This document shows, one piece after another, positions 26,626 to 35,538 of a stretch of DNA of 50,865 bases; the stretch's first letter is position 1, and each line of letters opens with the position of its first letter. The translations under genes were made by a program, and so were the position numbers. Source of the DNA: RGIG5952 sp045603485 (lineage in GTDB: Bacteria; Verrucomicrobiota; Kiritimatiellia; RFP12; JAAYLN01); assembly GCA_045603485.1 (NCBI GenBank), contig JAZUMF010000010.1, forward strand, positions 1-50,865. The letters run 5' to 3'. Below the pieces are notes generated by a model. It did no database searches, was not told the DNA's origin, and saw only the letters and a list, made by a program, of their open reading frames with translations.

Positions 26626-27504
26626 TTATTGCCTTGCAAAAACCGTTCTGACAAGTTTTTTCTCAAGGCGGTCAAAGGTAAAATGAATAGCCGTGGATTT
26701 TGCAGTTGCCTTGGCTGATATATAGCGAGATTCAACGACTATTTTTTCTTTAGCGGCACCTATTAGAAGGAGCTCTGCCTGAGAGAGCCCGTTAAGTTCC
26801 GAATTTATGTGAGACTGTTCAACAGAGGTGAAGGCTTGTCCGCTTTGACGATATGCCAAAATCCTTGCCGAAAGGGTCATAGCAGCCTTGGCATCATATT
26901 TTTTTGCTTCAGAAAAGAGAGATTTCAGGACTATTTCAGAGGCAGTATTGATATTGATTCCCTGAATTGGCATAACTGTGACATAAGGAATCAGTTTTTG
27001 ATATTCGTCTTCACTGAGAGATGACACCATTTTGAGTTGCTCAACGCAGAGAAGGGGACGAAGCGCGCCTATCTCCTTGGCAATGGCGGCGGCATTATCG
27101 CGTGTGCATCCGAGCGTTAATGTCAGAAGCTCTTCAAGGGGGCCAGTTGTCTCTAGGTTCAGCGGAAGCTTGCTTTCTTCGTCATTTGCGCCCTGTAATT
27201 CTTCTGAGTCCTGTGTTGTATGCTCAGATTGAATCGTCACATTTAAGTTGGCTTCGCTGATGTATGGCCTGCACCAAACCTCTCGTGTGCTGTCAAATCC
27301 GTTGGTATCCGACAGAAGAACTTCGTTTGCGAAGTCTTGGATAGCGTCATAGCAGCATTTGCTTTCATAGCGCGCGGTATTCAGTTGTGCGATTAAGGCC
27401 AACTTCGGCCTAAGCCATATAGACAAGCCTATCGCCAATAATGACATAACCGTGACTGCGGCTAATGCAAAGATAAGAACGCTACCTTCTCTATTGCCGC
27501 TCAT
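26626..27504 (-). CDS. GspK-like minor pseudopilin (type II secretion)
   Basis: A 292-residue protein with a short basic N-terminus followed by a long hydrophobic helix (VLIFALAAVTVMSLLAIGLSIWL), as in GspK. A helix-hairpin-helix-like stretch (GININTASEIVLKSLF) and an alpha-helical domain follow, matching GspK rather than other pseudopilins. The Glu at +5 typical of other pilins is absent, as in GspK. It would cap the pseudopilus tip. The start overlaps the upstream GspJ-like gene by four bases (ATGA). Other secretion genes are not in the window. Confidence 0.75.
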   Translation of the reverse strand: MSGNREGSVLIFALAAVTVMSLLAIGLSIWLRPKLALIAQLNTARYESKCCYDAIQDFANEVLLSDTNGFDSTREVWCRPYISEANLNVTIQSEHTTQDSEELQGANDEESKLPLNLETTGPLEELLTLTLGCTRDNAAAIAKEIGALRPLLCVEQLKMVSSLSEDEYQKLIPYVTVMPIQGININTASEIVLKSLFSEAKKYDAKAAMTLSARILAYRQSGQAFTSVEQSHINSELNGLSQAELLLIGAAKEKIVVESRYISAKATAKSTAIHFTFDRLEKKLVRTVFARQ

Positions 27505-28109
27505 GGATGCGTCCTCCTGTAATAGAGACGCTCTATCTTTTCACCCTTTCGGAGCGACAGTGTCGTGGCAATTCGTGACGGCGCATTTGTCATATTAGAC
27601 CATGGTTCGATAATCACCTGTTCTTCGGTATTTGTGCCGCCAAAGGCGTAGGGAGAGACTTTGGCATGAAAAAGTATGCGTTCGGCCTTTGCGGATGCCC
27701 ATTGCGGGATTGGTCTAGGAGTCAACGGAAAATTGTTTGTTTCGGCGTGCTGCAGATACTCAAGGGGTGGTGTGGCGGTTAGAAGGACTCCGTCCTTTGT
27801 AGCTTCGTATGAGACATGGCAAAGGGCAAAGCCGTCTTTTGCCGTTTGCCTCAGCGTCCAGAAGGCACAATGACCGCGATCGCCATCAAAGCCCAGCTGC
27901 GGCACGAGAGATGAAAAGTCTCTGTCAAACTCGGCATCAAGCGTCTGAGCGTCTAAGGCTAAGTTTACCCGCCGCTGGTGCTCGCCTACGATTGAGAAGG
28001 CGCGTGGCAACAGAGCCGCTATCGCACCGCCGATGGCTACTGTGACTGTAAGAGCAATCAGCAACTCTACCAGGGTGAAGCCCTTTGTTTTCAGCGGCCT
28101 TTTGTCCAT
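27501..28109 (-). CDS. Prepilin-like minor pseudopilin (GspJ-like)
   Basis: A 202-residue protein with a type IV prepilin signal: KGFTLVELLIALTVT gives the Gly-Phe cleavage site and Glu at +5, followed by a hydrophobic helix. The rest lacks strong motifs but its length fits GspJ. It would be cleaved by a prepilin peptidase and join the GspK-like protein in the pseudopilus tip. It overlaps the GspK-like gene by four bases and starts three bases after the rfaE2-like stop, so all are one operon with nadK. Confidence 0.75.
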   Translation of the reverse strand: MDKRPLKTKGFTLVELLIALTVTVAIGGAIAALLPRAFSIVGEHQRRVNLALDAQTLDAEFDRDFSSLVPQLGFDGDRGHCAFWTLRQTAKDGFALCHVSYEATKDGVLLTATPPLEYLQHAETNNFPLTPRPIPQWASAKAERILFHAKVSPYAFGGTNTEEQVIIEPWSNMTNAPSRIATTLSLRKGEKIERLYYRRTHP

Positions 28110-28112
28110 TTT

Positions 28113-28622
28113 TTACTTTGCTTTACTGTCGGAGTAAACATCAATGACGCGTTCGATTACACCTGTCGTTGAGTGGTTTGCCACAAAGTCCGCAAGCTTG
28201 ACGCATCCTCCGTTTGCCTCGACAACATCGGAGCCGACTACACGGCCAGCCCAATCTTTGCCTTTGATGAGGACATCAGGAAGCAATTCCGTGATAAGGT
28301 TCAACGGCGTTTCATCATCAAAGAGTACGACATAATCAACGCAACGGAGCGACAGCAAAAGGGCTGCTCGGTCTTCTTCACAGACAATCGGTCGTTTTGG
28401 CCCTTTGTTGCGCTTTACCGACGCATCGGTATTAAGACCGACTACGAGAGCGTCTCCCTGGCTTCTTGCCCATGCAAGATATGTGACATGGCCGAGGTGG
28501 AGAATGTCAAAGCAGCCATTTGTGAAGACCAGTTTGCGACCGTCCTTGCGAAGAAGCTCGCGTTCTTTTTTCATTTCCTCAAGCGTGAGGAGTTTGCCTG
28601 AAAATCGGTTGTCTTGTTGCAT
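28113..28622 (-). CDS. rfaE2: RfaE2-like D-glycero-beta-D-manno-heptose 1-phosphate adenylyltransferase
   Basis: A 169-residue nucleotidyltransferase with VFTNGCFDILHLGHVTYL carrying the H-x-G-H motif, NTDASVKRNKGPKRP and a C-terminal STTGVIERV. It matches the stand-alone cytidylyltransferase-like domain of HldE/RfaE that makes ADP-heptose for LPS. A sugar kinase domain is not fused, so the first domain must be encoded elsewhere. It sits between nadK and the pseudopilin genes in one operon. This is one of the better signs of a Gram-negative envelope. Confidence 0.9.
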   Translation of the reverse strand: MQQDNRFSGKLLTLEEMKKERELLRKDGRKLVFTNGCFDILHLGHVTYLAWARSQGDALVVGLNTDASVKRNKGPKRPIVCEEDRAALLLSLRCVDYVVLFDDETPLNLITELLPDVLIKGKDWAGRVVGSDVVEANGGCVKLADFVANHSTTGVIERVIDVYSDSKAK

Positions 28623-28639
28623 CGTTGAATCCGTCGTAA

Positions 28640-29530
28640 CTATTTGCAGTTAGGAAGACATGTTCCAGTCCAGCCTAGCTTGCGGCTTAGCACCTGATAG
28701 TTGTTGTGTTGCGGAGGAAAGGCTATCTTTGCGCACCTGTCTGACTTGCGTATGTCAAGGGTGTCGCCGCATGATAAGGTCGCGAGTTCCTCGCCATCGA
28801 TTGTTAGAATCAGGGGAGTCTCGCCCTGCGTCGGCCGTAGGGTTATTTTGGTGTTGTCGGAGACGACGATAGGGCGAGAGGCTAAGGCATGCGGACAGAT
28901 GACGGTTATGACAGTCGCCGCCGTGCCCGGCATCACAAGCGGTCCTCCAGCTGAAAGTGAATATGCCGTTGAGCCAGTTGGCGTTGAGGCTATCAGACCG
29001 TCGCAAGCGTAAGTCATGACAGGGACGCCGTCTAACTCCATTGAGATGCGCACCATACGGCCGGAGCCGCGCGAAAGCACCATCTCATTAAGGGCATCCC
29101 TCTCGATATGTTCTACTGAGCCATCCTTGCGATTTATGGTGGCTGAGAGCATTTGACGATTTGAAATTTCAAGCGCATCAGCGGAAATCGCATCAAATGC
29201 CATCTCGATTTCATTGCTTCCGACGCCCGAAAGATAACCCAAAGAGCCAATGTTAAGCCCCATGACAGGAACCTCAACCCCTGAAAGGCTATGGACGGCG
29301 CGAAGGAGTGTGCCGTCACCGCCAAGCACGATGACAACACGCGCATCAGCCATATCTTGAAGTTTTGACACTTGCCATGGCCCTGAGCAGGAAGCAAGAG
29401 ATATTGTCGATTCCTCAGCCAATATAGTAAAGCCGCGCGTTTGCGCCTTTTTTGCTATCTCGCCGAGGGTCGACTTCGCCAGCGGTTTGTCTGTATTGGC
29501 TATTACGCCAATTTTAATCGTCTTTTCCAT
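28640..29530 (-). CDS. nadK: NAD kinase
   Basis: A 296-residue ATP-NAD kinase with VIVLGGDGTLLRAV (GGDG at 70-73), the NAD-binding STPTGSTAYSLSAGGPLV and ICPHALASRPIVV. All family motifs are present and the length is standard. It phosphorylates NAD to NADP in the cytoplasm. It is the first gene of the nadK-rfaE2-gspJ-gspK-like run. No clear Shine-Dalgarno sequence precedes the ATG. Confidence 0.96.
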   Translation of the reverse strand: MEKTIKIGVIANTDKPLAKSTLGEIAKKAQTRGFTILAEESTISLASCSGPWQVSKLQDMADARVVIVLGGDGTLLRAVHSLSGVEVPVMGLNIGSLGYLSGVGSNEIEMAFDAISADALEISNRQMLSATINRKDGSVEHIERDALNEMVLSRGSGRMVRISMELDGVPVMTYACDGLIASTPTGSTAYSLSAGGPLVMPGTAATVITVICPHALASRPIVVSDNTKITLRPTQGETPLILTIDGEELATLSCGDTLDIRKSDRCAKIAFPPQHNNYQVLSRKLGWTGTCLPNCK

Positions 29531-29579
29531 TGGTAGCGTATACTGCTTTTTTATGAATCAACGGCAGTCAGGCTTCAGT

Positions 29580-31466
29580 TTACCAATTGCAGGAACCCTT
29601 TACCAGGCCCAGATACGGCGTTCTGCGATTTAACATTACGGTAGAGCCAGCCCTGCCGAGCTCTGCAATTTCGGGAATCGTCTTGTCGTCAGATTTATTG
29701 AACTCCTGAAGCCTTACAACCAATTCCCTTGCGCGAACAAGCTGGCCGCCAAGACGGATCTGAATCGACTCTAGTCCAAACGGCTTGTTGTGTTCATGCC
29801 AATTCTTTTCAAACTCGTTGTAGAACGCAATGAGATATTTCTCATATTCCTTTGCGAGCTTGAGGAGATTTTTGGCGACAGGGCGGTGATTTTTAAGTTT
29901 TGCGGCCTTAAAGACTTCAACGGCATAGTTAAACTTGATAACGAGCGCTTTGGAGAGTGCCTTGGCAAGACGCATATTGCCTGCGCCATCATTGGCGGGA
30001 GCCTTGGCGACAATCTTCTCAGCGGCTTCAAGAGCGGCCTTGAACTCAAAGAAATCCATGCTATCGCCTTGATCGCCCCATTTCTCATTGTAGTTGAAGT
30101 AGCTGCGGATATAGAGAAGCATGATTGGGTCGTCAAGAATAAACTTGGTCATATCGTAGTTTTGCAAGTCACCGAATGCGATAATGGCCTTGTATGACGC
30201 ACCGTCAAACAACCCCTTAACGAGCTTTACAAGCCTATCTTCGTCAGCCTTGCCGGTAAATGACAGTTCTGCCGAGAAGGCAAGACCCGCCAATGCGCTA
30301 CCATAGTCGCAGTAACCGCCATCGTCGCCCCACATCGTGAAGAACACTTCCTTGAGTCCCTTTTCACGACAGGCCTCAAGGCATGGAATCACAGTCTTGC
30401 GTGTGACAAAGTGGTTGTACCAAAGTGAACTCCAAGTCCAGACGCCAGAACCCATCAGCGGATCGCCCGCGATATCGCGATGCTTCTCAATCATCTTACC
30501 GTAGAAATCTGACTTATTGTTGTAGTAATCCCAGTAGACGAGCTCAAGCCCTTCGGGAACATCGTCGATAACCTCTTGCGGTGGCTGACTTTGCAAATCG
30601 TAGTAGCTGTTGGTTTTGCTGCCGATTCTAAAGTACATGTCAGACCAAATCATTGGTTTCAGCCCACGCTCACCACACATTGCACAGCAATGCTTTAGGT
30701 GGCGATTGATGATATCGAATGCAGATTGCTTGCCATGAATCTTTTCATGTTGCCCAGTACCGAGTCCGTGAGCTTCATCCATACCAAGATGGATACGGCG
30801 AGAGCGCACCGCCCCGGACCAAAAATCAAGCATCTTGCCGATAAGCGTATAGGTCTTTTCCTCATCAACCAGCAAAATCCCGTCGCGGTCGCGAATGTCA
30901 GAGTAGTAGCCCCACTTGAAAATCTGCTCCATGTGACCCAACGCCTCAATGCAGGGAATCATCTCAATGCCGAGGGCTGCGGCATAGTCGTCGATTTCAC
31001 GAATTTCCTTTTGGGTATATGCGCCGCGCATAAAACCAAACATCGGCTCGTCATCAAGCTGATAGGTATCCTCGGTATAAATCATAATCATGTTGTATCC
31101 GAGAATAGCGAGATGGTCTAAATATTTCTTTATGAACGGAACGGTCTTAACGGCATTACGAGAGCAGTCAAGCATAATGCCCAAAGTTGTAAAGGGTGAT
31201 TCCTCCTGAGCCTTTGGACTAGCACCTGCAATGATATTGCCGACCATGCGGAGAGCCATATTGTTGCTGCCGTATGTAATGACAAATCCGTCATTGAAAT
31301 TTTCAACGGAGCAGATATTGTTCTCTCCCTTCACAAAGCGAAGCTCCTTGCCCTCTCCCTTTTTACCGGTCAGGGCAGGGTAACGCTTGGATAAAATCTT
31401 GAGCGCTGACGAAATGGCTTTGTCGGTTTTTGAGGTGTTCCACCAAAATAGATTATTGCTTTTCAT
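29580..31466 (-). CDS. GH20-type beta-N-acetylhexosaminidase
   Basis: A 628-residue protein with an N-terminal alpha/beta domain (GH20b-like) and a GH20 TIM barrel starting near FTTLGIMLDCSRNAV. The catalytic Asp-Glu pair is in RIHLGMDEAHGLG (D230/E231). EALGHMEQ and a late MWGDDGG fit GH20 as well. A ~150-residue helical extension follows the barrel. It would remove terminal N-acetylhexosamines, but no signal peptide is present, so it is likely cytoplasmic. ATG 31466 replaces a longer in-frame start because a perfect -10 lies ten bases before it, and there is no ribosome binding site: a near-leaderless mRNA is likely. Confidence 0.85.
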   Translation of the reverse strand: MKSNNLFWWNTSKTDKAISSALKILSKRYPALTGKKGEGKELRFVKGENNICSVENFNDGFVITYGSNNMALRMVGNIIAGASPKAQEESPFTTLGIMLDCSRNAVKTVPFIKKYLDHLAILGYNMIMIYTEDTYQLDDEPMFGFMRGAYTQKEIREIDDYAAALGIEMIPCIEALGHMEQIFKWGYYSDIRDRDGILLVDEEKTYTLIGKMLDFWSGAVRSRRIHLGMDEAHGLGTGQHEKIHGKQSAFDIINRHLKHCCAMCGERGLKPMIWSDMYFRIGSKTNSYYDLQSQPPQEVIDDVPEGLELVYWDYYNNKSDFYGKMIEKHRDIAGDPLMGSGVWTWSSLWYNHFVTRKTVIPCLEACREKGLKEVFFTMWGDDGGYCDYGSALAGLAFSAELSFTGKADEDRLVKLVKGLFDGASYKAIIAFGDLQNYDMTKFILDDPIMLLYIRSYFNYNEKWGDQGDSMDFFEFKAALEAAEKIVAKAPANDGAGNMRLAKALSKALVIKFNYAVEVFKAAKLKNHRPVAKNLLKLAKEYEKYLIAFYNEFEKNWHEHNKPFGLESIQIRLGGQLVRARELVVRLQEFNKSDDKTIPEIAELGRAGSTVMLNRRTPYLGLVKGSCNW

Positions 31467-31476
31467 AGTAACTATA

Positions 31477-31505
31477 ATTATAGCAAATTCAAAGAGCCGT
31501 GTGTA
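31477..31505 (-). promoter_or_regulatory. Predicted promoter of the GH20 gene, close to the start codon
   Basis: On the minus strand TACACA (four of six), a 17-base spacer and a perfect TATAAT end ten bases before the ATG. The -10 lies within the perfect palindrome CTATAATTATAG (31472-31483), which could also be an operator. Confidence 0.55.
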
Positions 31506-31612
31506 GTACAGGAGATAAATCACAGCAAAATTAGGAATCCCGTCTGTGAGGAGTCTCCATCATTGTGGTGCTCTGTGAGAGAAACGCGATTGTCTCTCTT
31601 GAGGAAATTTCC

Positions 31613-31646
31613 GAAAAAAAAGAGGGCAGTGTTTTGTACTGCCCTC
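31613..31646 (-). terminator. Intrinsic terminator after the beta-helix protein gene
   Basis: GAGGGCAGT and ACTGCCCTC form a 9-bp stem with a seven-base loop, followed on the minus strand by a run of eight to nine U. It begins nine bases past the stop. Confidence 0.9.
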
Positions 31647-31654
31647 AAGCGCGG

Positions 31655-34600
31655 TTATTGTATTTTTAGCATGGTGCCCGGATTATACCAGGTTGGGGTT
31701 GCCCAAGGTGTGCCGCCGTAAGCTCCCATGTTGATGCGTTTGCCGTTGGGGTGGGGCTCCTGAGAGGCATCAAAGGTTGGGTCGCCACGGTCAATGCAGG
31801 GGCTGTTGGCGGGGCGGCGACGCTTTGTCATGTCGCCGCCGAACCAGCCGTCTTCAATAGCTCTGGAGCGCGATGAAAGGTGGTAGTACCCGTTTAGAAG
31901 TTGGGGGTCTTGCGAAATGTTGCCGATTCCTTCAACTTCATTTTGGAGGCAAGAGTAGGTTGCCGTGAGTGCATTGGTGCTTACGCCTCCGGTGGTGTTG
32001 CCCCAAACGATTGTATTTTTGAGATTGAAGGGATATGCTGTGGATGTTGCTGGAAGATTGTTGATGCCGTAGCCGACGCAATCGGCAATGGTTACATTAA
32101 CAAATTCAGCCTCTCTGATTGCGCCTGTTGGTGTTGTTTTATCTTTGAATGGGTTGTAGACTTCCATTCTAATTCCGTTGTCACAGCCGGAACGGGAAAT
32201 AAGGCAATTGGTCATGAAGAGTCGTCCGGAGTCTAAGTGGATTGCTCCTGAGCCTACGGCTTGGGCTTTTACATTTTCATTAGTGCCGTTCCAATCGAAG
32301 ATACAACGGGTTATTACAGAGGTTGGAACATAAGTTGTAAGTGTTGTATCAAGCATCATTACACCGCCGCGCCCTCTATTATTACGGACATAGTTTGCCG
32401 TAAAGTGGCAGTTGTCCATACGGAATAGTGGAGAATTTCGTATTCCCAGTGCGCCACCCATAGCAGTATCTCGGTGTGTGGCCGTCTGAATCGAAGAATT
32501 TGTTAAGAAGAGTGAGTCGGAGATGTATGTCGGACTATCTATCGTATATATAGCACCACCGATGCAATGGGTTGCGGCGTTGCCAACTCGATTATTGATG
32601 AAGCGCGATTTTGTGATGTTTACATTGCAGTTTCCAGTTGCGGCTATTGCGCCTCCGTATGTGAAGGTCGGGTCTCCATAGCTTTCGCAGGTATTACCGA
32701 TGAAATCACTCTCTGAGATTGTAAGGGAGCCTCCACTTGCGTAGATTGCACCACCATAGTTAGTTCCAGCCTTGTTGCTGATTGCAGCGTTGTTTTTTTC
32801 AAACTTACAATTTTTAATTGTAATATTTGATTTGTTTTCTGATAGTATTGCACCGCCGCCATTTGAGGTGAGGTAGTAGTTGCCATTTAGGAATGTTATT
32901 CCATCAAAGAGTACCGTTGAGTTGTTTATACGAAATAGACGCCATTTTACATCGTTATTGCGTTTGATTATGGTAGTGCCCGGAGTGCGTTCGCCCGGAG
33001 CGCCAAGACCTTCATAACCACCGTAAATAGAGAGACCTTTAGCATTTAGAATAATGAATTCTGTGCATTCTCCGGTTTGGTTGAGAGTGAAGTGTTCGTA
33101 GGTGCCTTGCTTCATATAGATAGTATCACCGGCGACTACGCATTCGGTTAGTATCTTTGTCAGTCCGTTGTAGGCGTTTTCCCAACTGGTTCCATCTTGA
33201 ATACCTGCTCCGGTCGGAGATACATAGCGGATTATCGGGGTGTTGGCATCTACAGTCGTAAAATCATTTGTGAGCGAGATTTGTCCTGACGGATTTGTGA
33301 CCGTGATTACATAGATGTAGTGCGTTCCTGTTGTTAGTCCTGTAATCGGTATTCTGGTAGGTTCAACTGATTCAACGAGATTTGCGTCGACCGTATATAC
33401 AGTTGATGGCGCGCTTTCTTTCCAATATTGGATAGTTGTTTCACAGTCAATATCACCATCGTCTACGAGAGTTGCCGTGAGGGATGCAGAATTGCGGAGC
33501 AGATGTGTGACATCACCAAGTTCAAGTGTCGGAGGAATGGGGATTTTGATGCTTTGAGGTATAGACCATGATATGCCGTCTGCATTTGCGGCAATAAATC
33601 GGTAATGGTATTCGTGACCTTGCAGAAGGTTTTGAATCTCAAATGACACAAAGTCCCATTTTTCGAATGAGCCGAGTTCTACGATGTTTGCCCAATTTGC
33701 AGTCGACGAGGTTCCTTTGTCTTGGGTGTCGTAGACGAGTGATATAGAGGCCTGTGTCTCTGTGCTGATGCCCGCAATGATGGCTCTAAGTGTTGTTGTC
33801 GATGATGTCGTATTAGTTGCCGGCAGAGGCACGACCGTAAGAGAGTCAATATTTGTATAGTCGCCATTTTTTGAGAGTGAGGCCGCTTGTGTGTTGGCGT
33901 CATAGCCGATATTTACTCTGAGGTTGTTTGGTTGCGGTTCTTCAAACCAGTCGTTTTTGGGATTGCCGGCATCTATTGTGGGGGAGTCGACATCAGCCTG
34001 TATCCATCGAGCCCCAGAGAAATACCCATCTGCAAGATATCCTGCCGAAGATAACGGGTGGTAATATCCGTTTGTGGAGAGCAGCGGGTCTCCAATTACG
34101 CAGTTTTTCCATCCATAGTTATATTCTTTGGGCAAACAGGAATAGGAGATATCATAGTTTGAGCTTTCACTGGCGATATTGATAATGTCATCTGCTGCAT
34201 TATTTGAGAATATTGAGTTTTTGACAGTAACTTTACCGGCTGTCATGTCACAGTAGATGCTGTTTCCATTGCAATCTGCAATTGTGCAGTATTCCATTGT
34301 GAAATTACCTTTTCGGATATCAAATACTCGCTTTAGAGCATTTTTATGTGACGGTCTGGTTCCTGCGATAAGGCAGTTTTTCATCGTCAGATTGCCGCCA
34401 ATAAGGCCAATTGATGCGCCATAGGCATTGTCTGCGGCATTGACGCCGTTGTCTTTGAAGACGCAAAATTCAATTGCCGTTTCCATAGACCCATCGGAGG
34501 AATTGAGGTAGATAAGAGTCCCCGGATTTCCTAACCCAAAGCTGTAGTTTCCTGCAAAATATGAATCTTTAATGCGAAGCGATGTGAGGTCGCCGGCCTT

Positions 34601-35434
34601 TATTGCGGCTCCATACTGCTGACCGTTGCCGTAACCATCAGAACCGGAAACGCTGTTGGTTAAAAATGTGCAGTTGTTGATTTCTGCCGAGCCGCCGTTG
34701 AAATAGAGTGCACCGCCGTGCATTTGCCAATATTTAACTTCGGCTCTATTGCCTATAAATGTGTTTTTTGTAAGGTTGACTTTAACCTTGCTTGTGTGGA
34801 TGGCGCCGCCGTAGGTGTAGCATTTGTCATTCCAGGAGCGTAAGAAATTGTTTGTAAATAATGAGTCGCTGATATCAAGCGTTCCGTTGACGGCATATAT
34901 GGCACCACCGGAGTATGTATATCCATTAAGTGTGTTTGTCGCCGCATTTGAGTCAAATACGCAGTTTGTAACTGCAGCTTGGCAATTATCAAGATAGATT
35001 GACATGCCTTGAGAGCCTTTGGCATTGAGTGTACCATTGGCAAAGGTAATGCCGGTTATGGTAATGGCGGTATTTTTTGCCGATAAGTGGCGTGAGTAAA
35101 TTCCGCTTTTTACCTGAAGCCGCGTGACGGCGCCAGAGGTATCTTTGGCGTATGGTGTTGCGTCATCGGTACCTGTAAAGCCGCCGTGAAGCTGAAGTGA
35201 TGTAAAAGTGGTCGCGGCGAGTTGACTATTGACCTGGTAATCGCCCACGGCAAAGTTGACTATATCTCCGCTTTTAACAACGCTTGTCAATGCACTGAAA
35301 CCTTCTAATGCATTTGCCCAATTTGAACCGCTCTTATCTCCGGCTCCTGTTGGCGAAACAAAGAGTTCTGCGGCAAACAGCGTTGAAGAAATAAGCACGG
35401 ATGCTATTGCTGATGCTAATTTTTGCAAGTTCAT
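31655..35434 (-). CDS. Large secreted protein with two tandem parallel beta-helix domains
   Basis: A 1259-residue protein with a signal peptide (MNLQKLASAIASVLISSTLFA, cut before AE). Residues ~25-510 and ~730-1259 are two copies of one pectate-lyase-like beta-helix domain: each opens with YVSPTGAG or FVSPTGAG, followed by a W-x-N-A motif, and each ends with GYYH and a hydrophobic-Asp-Gly segment (LADGYFSG, IEDGWFGG). The region between (~520-720) resembles fibronectin type III-like beta-sandwich modules (HYHRFIAANADG, HYIYVITVTNPSG). Repeats such as YGGAIYA and GGAI mark the coils. The start at 35434 has AGGAG upstream. Likely surface or secreted polysaccharide-binding or lyase protein; catalytic residues were not identified. 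Confidence 0.8.
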   Translation of the reverse strand: MNLQKLASAIASVLISSTLFAAELFVSPTGAGDKSGSNWANALEGFSALTSVVKSGDIVNFAVGDYQVNSQLAATTFTSLQLHGGFTGTDDATPYAKDTSGAVTRLQVKSGIYSRHLSAKNTAITITGITFANGTLNAKGSQGMSIYLDNCQAAVTNCVFDSNAATNTLNGYTYSGGAIYAVNGTLDISDSLFTNNFLRSWNDKCYTYGGAIHTSKVKVNLTKNTFIGNRAEVKYWQMHGGALYFNGGSAEINNCTFLTNSVSGSDGYGNGQQYGAAIKAGDLTSLRIKDSYFAGNYSFGLGNPGTLIYLNSSDGSMETAIEFCVFKDNGVNAADNAYGASIGLIGGNLTMKNCLIAGTRPSHKNALKRVFDIRKGNFTMEYCTIADCNGNSIYCDMTAGKVTVKNSIFSNNAADDIINIASESSNYDISYSCLPKEYNYGWKNCVIGDPLLSTNGYYHPLSSAGYLADGYFSGARWIQADVDSPTIDAGNPKNDWFEEPQPNNLRVNIGYDANTQAASLSKNGDYTNIDSLTVVPLPATNTTSSTTTLRAIIAGISTETQASISLVYDTQDKGTSSTANWANIVELGSFEKWDFVSFEIQNLLQGHEYHYRFIAANADGISWSIPQSIKIPIPPTLELGDVTHLLRNSASLTATLVDDGDIDCETTIQYWKESAPSTVYTVDANLVESVEPTRIPITGLTTGTHYIYVITVTNPSGQISLTNDFTTVDANTPIIRYVSPTGAGIQDGTSWENAYNGLTKILTECVVAGDTIYMKQGTYEHFTLNQTGECTEFIILNAKGLSIYGGYEGLGAPGERTPGTTIIKRNNDVKWRLFRINNSTVLFDGITFLNGNYYLTSNGGGAILSENKSNITIKNCKFEKNNAAISNKAGTNYGGAIYASGGSLTISESDFIGNTCESYGDPTFTYGGAIAATGNCNVNITKSRFINNRVGNAATHCIGGAIYTIDSPTYISDSLFLTNSSIQTATHRDTAMGGALGIRNSPLFRMDNCHFTANYVRNNRGRGGVMMLDTTLTTYVPTSVITRCIFDWNGTNENVKAQAVGSGAIHLDSGRLFMTNCLISRSGCDNGIRMEVYNPFKDKTTPTGAIREAEFVNVTIADCVGYGINNLPATSTAYPFNLKNTIVWGNTTGGVSTNALTATYSCLQNEVEGIGNISQDPQLLNGYYHLSSRSRAIEDGWFGGDMTKRRRPANSPCIDRGDPTFDASQEPHPNGKRINMGAYGGTPWATPTWYNPGTMLKIQ

Positions 35435-35499
35435 TTTTGCGGTCTCCTTTACCGTTGACAAAAAAGGTTTTTTTTCAAATTCTGAGCCAATAAATGTGT

Positions 35500-35528
35500 T
35501 TGACATCTCTTCTGAAATCTTTTAATAT
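35500..35528 (+). promoter_or_regulatory. Predicted promoter of the BspA-like protein gene
   Basis: A perfect TTGACA (35500-35505), a 17-base spacer and TAATAT (35523-35528). The ATG starts ten bases after the -10, with no ribosome binding site, so the mRNA would be leaderless or nearly so. The spacer is divergent with the beta-helix gene. Confidence 0.55.
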
Positions 35529-35538
35529 CTATAGTATT

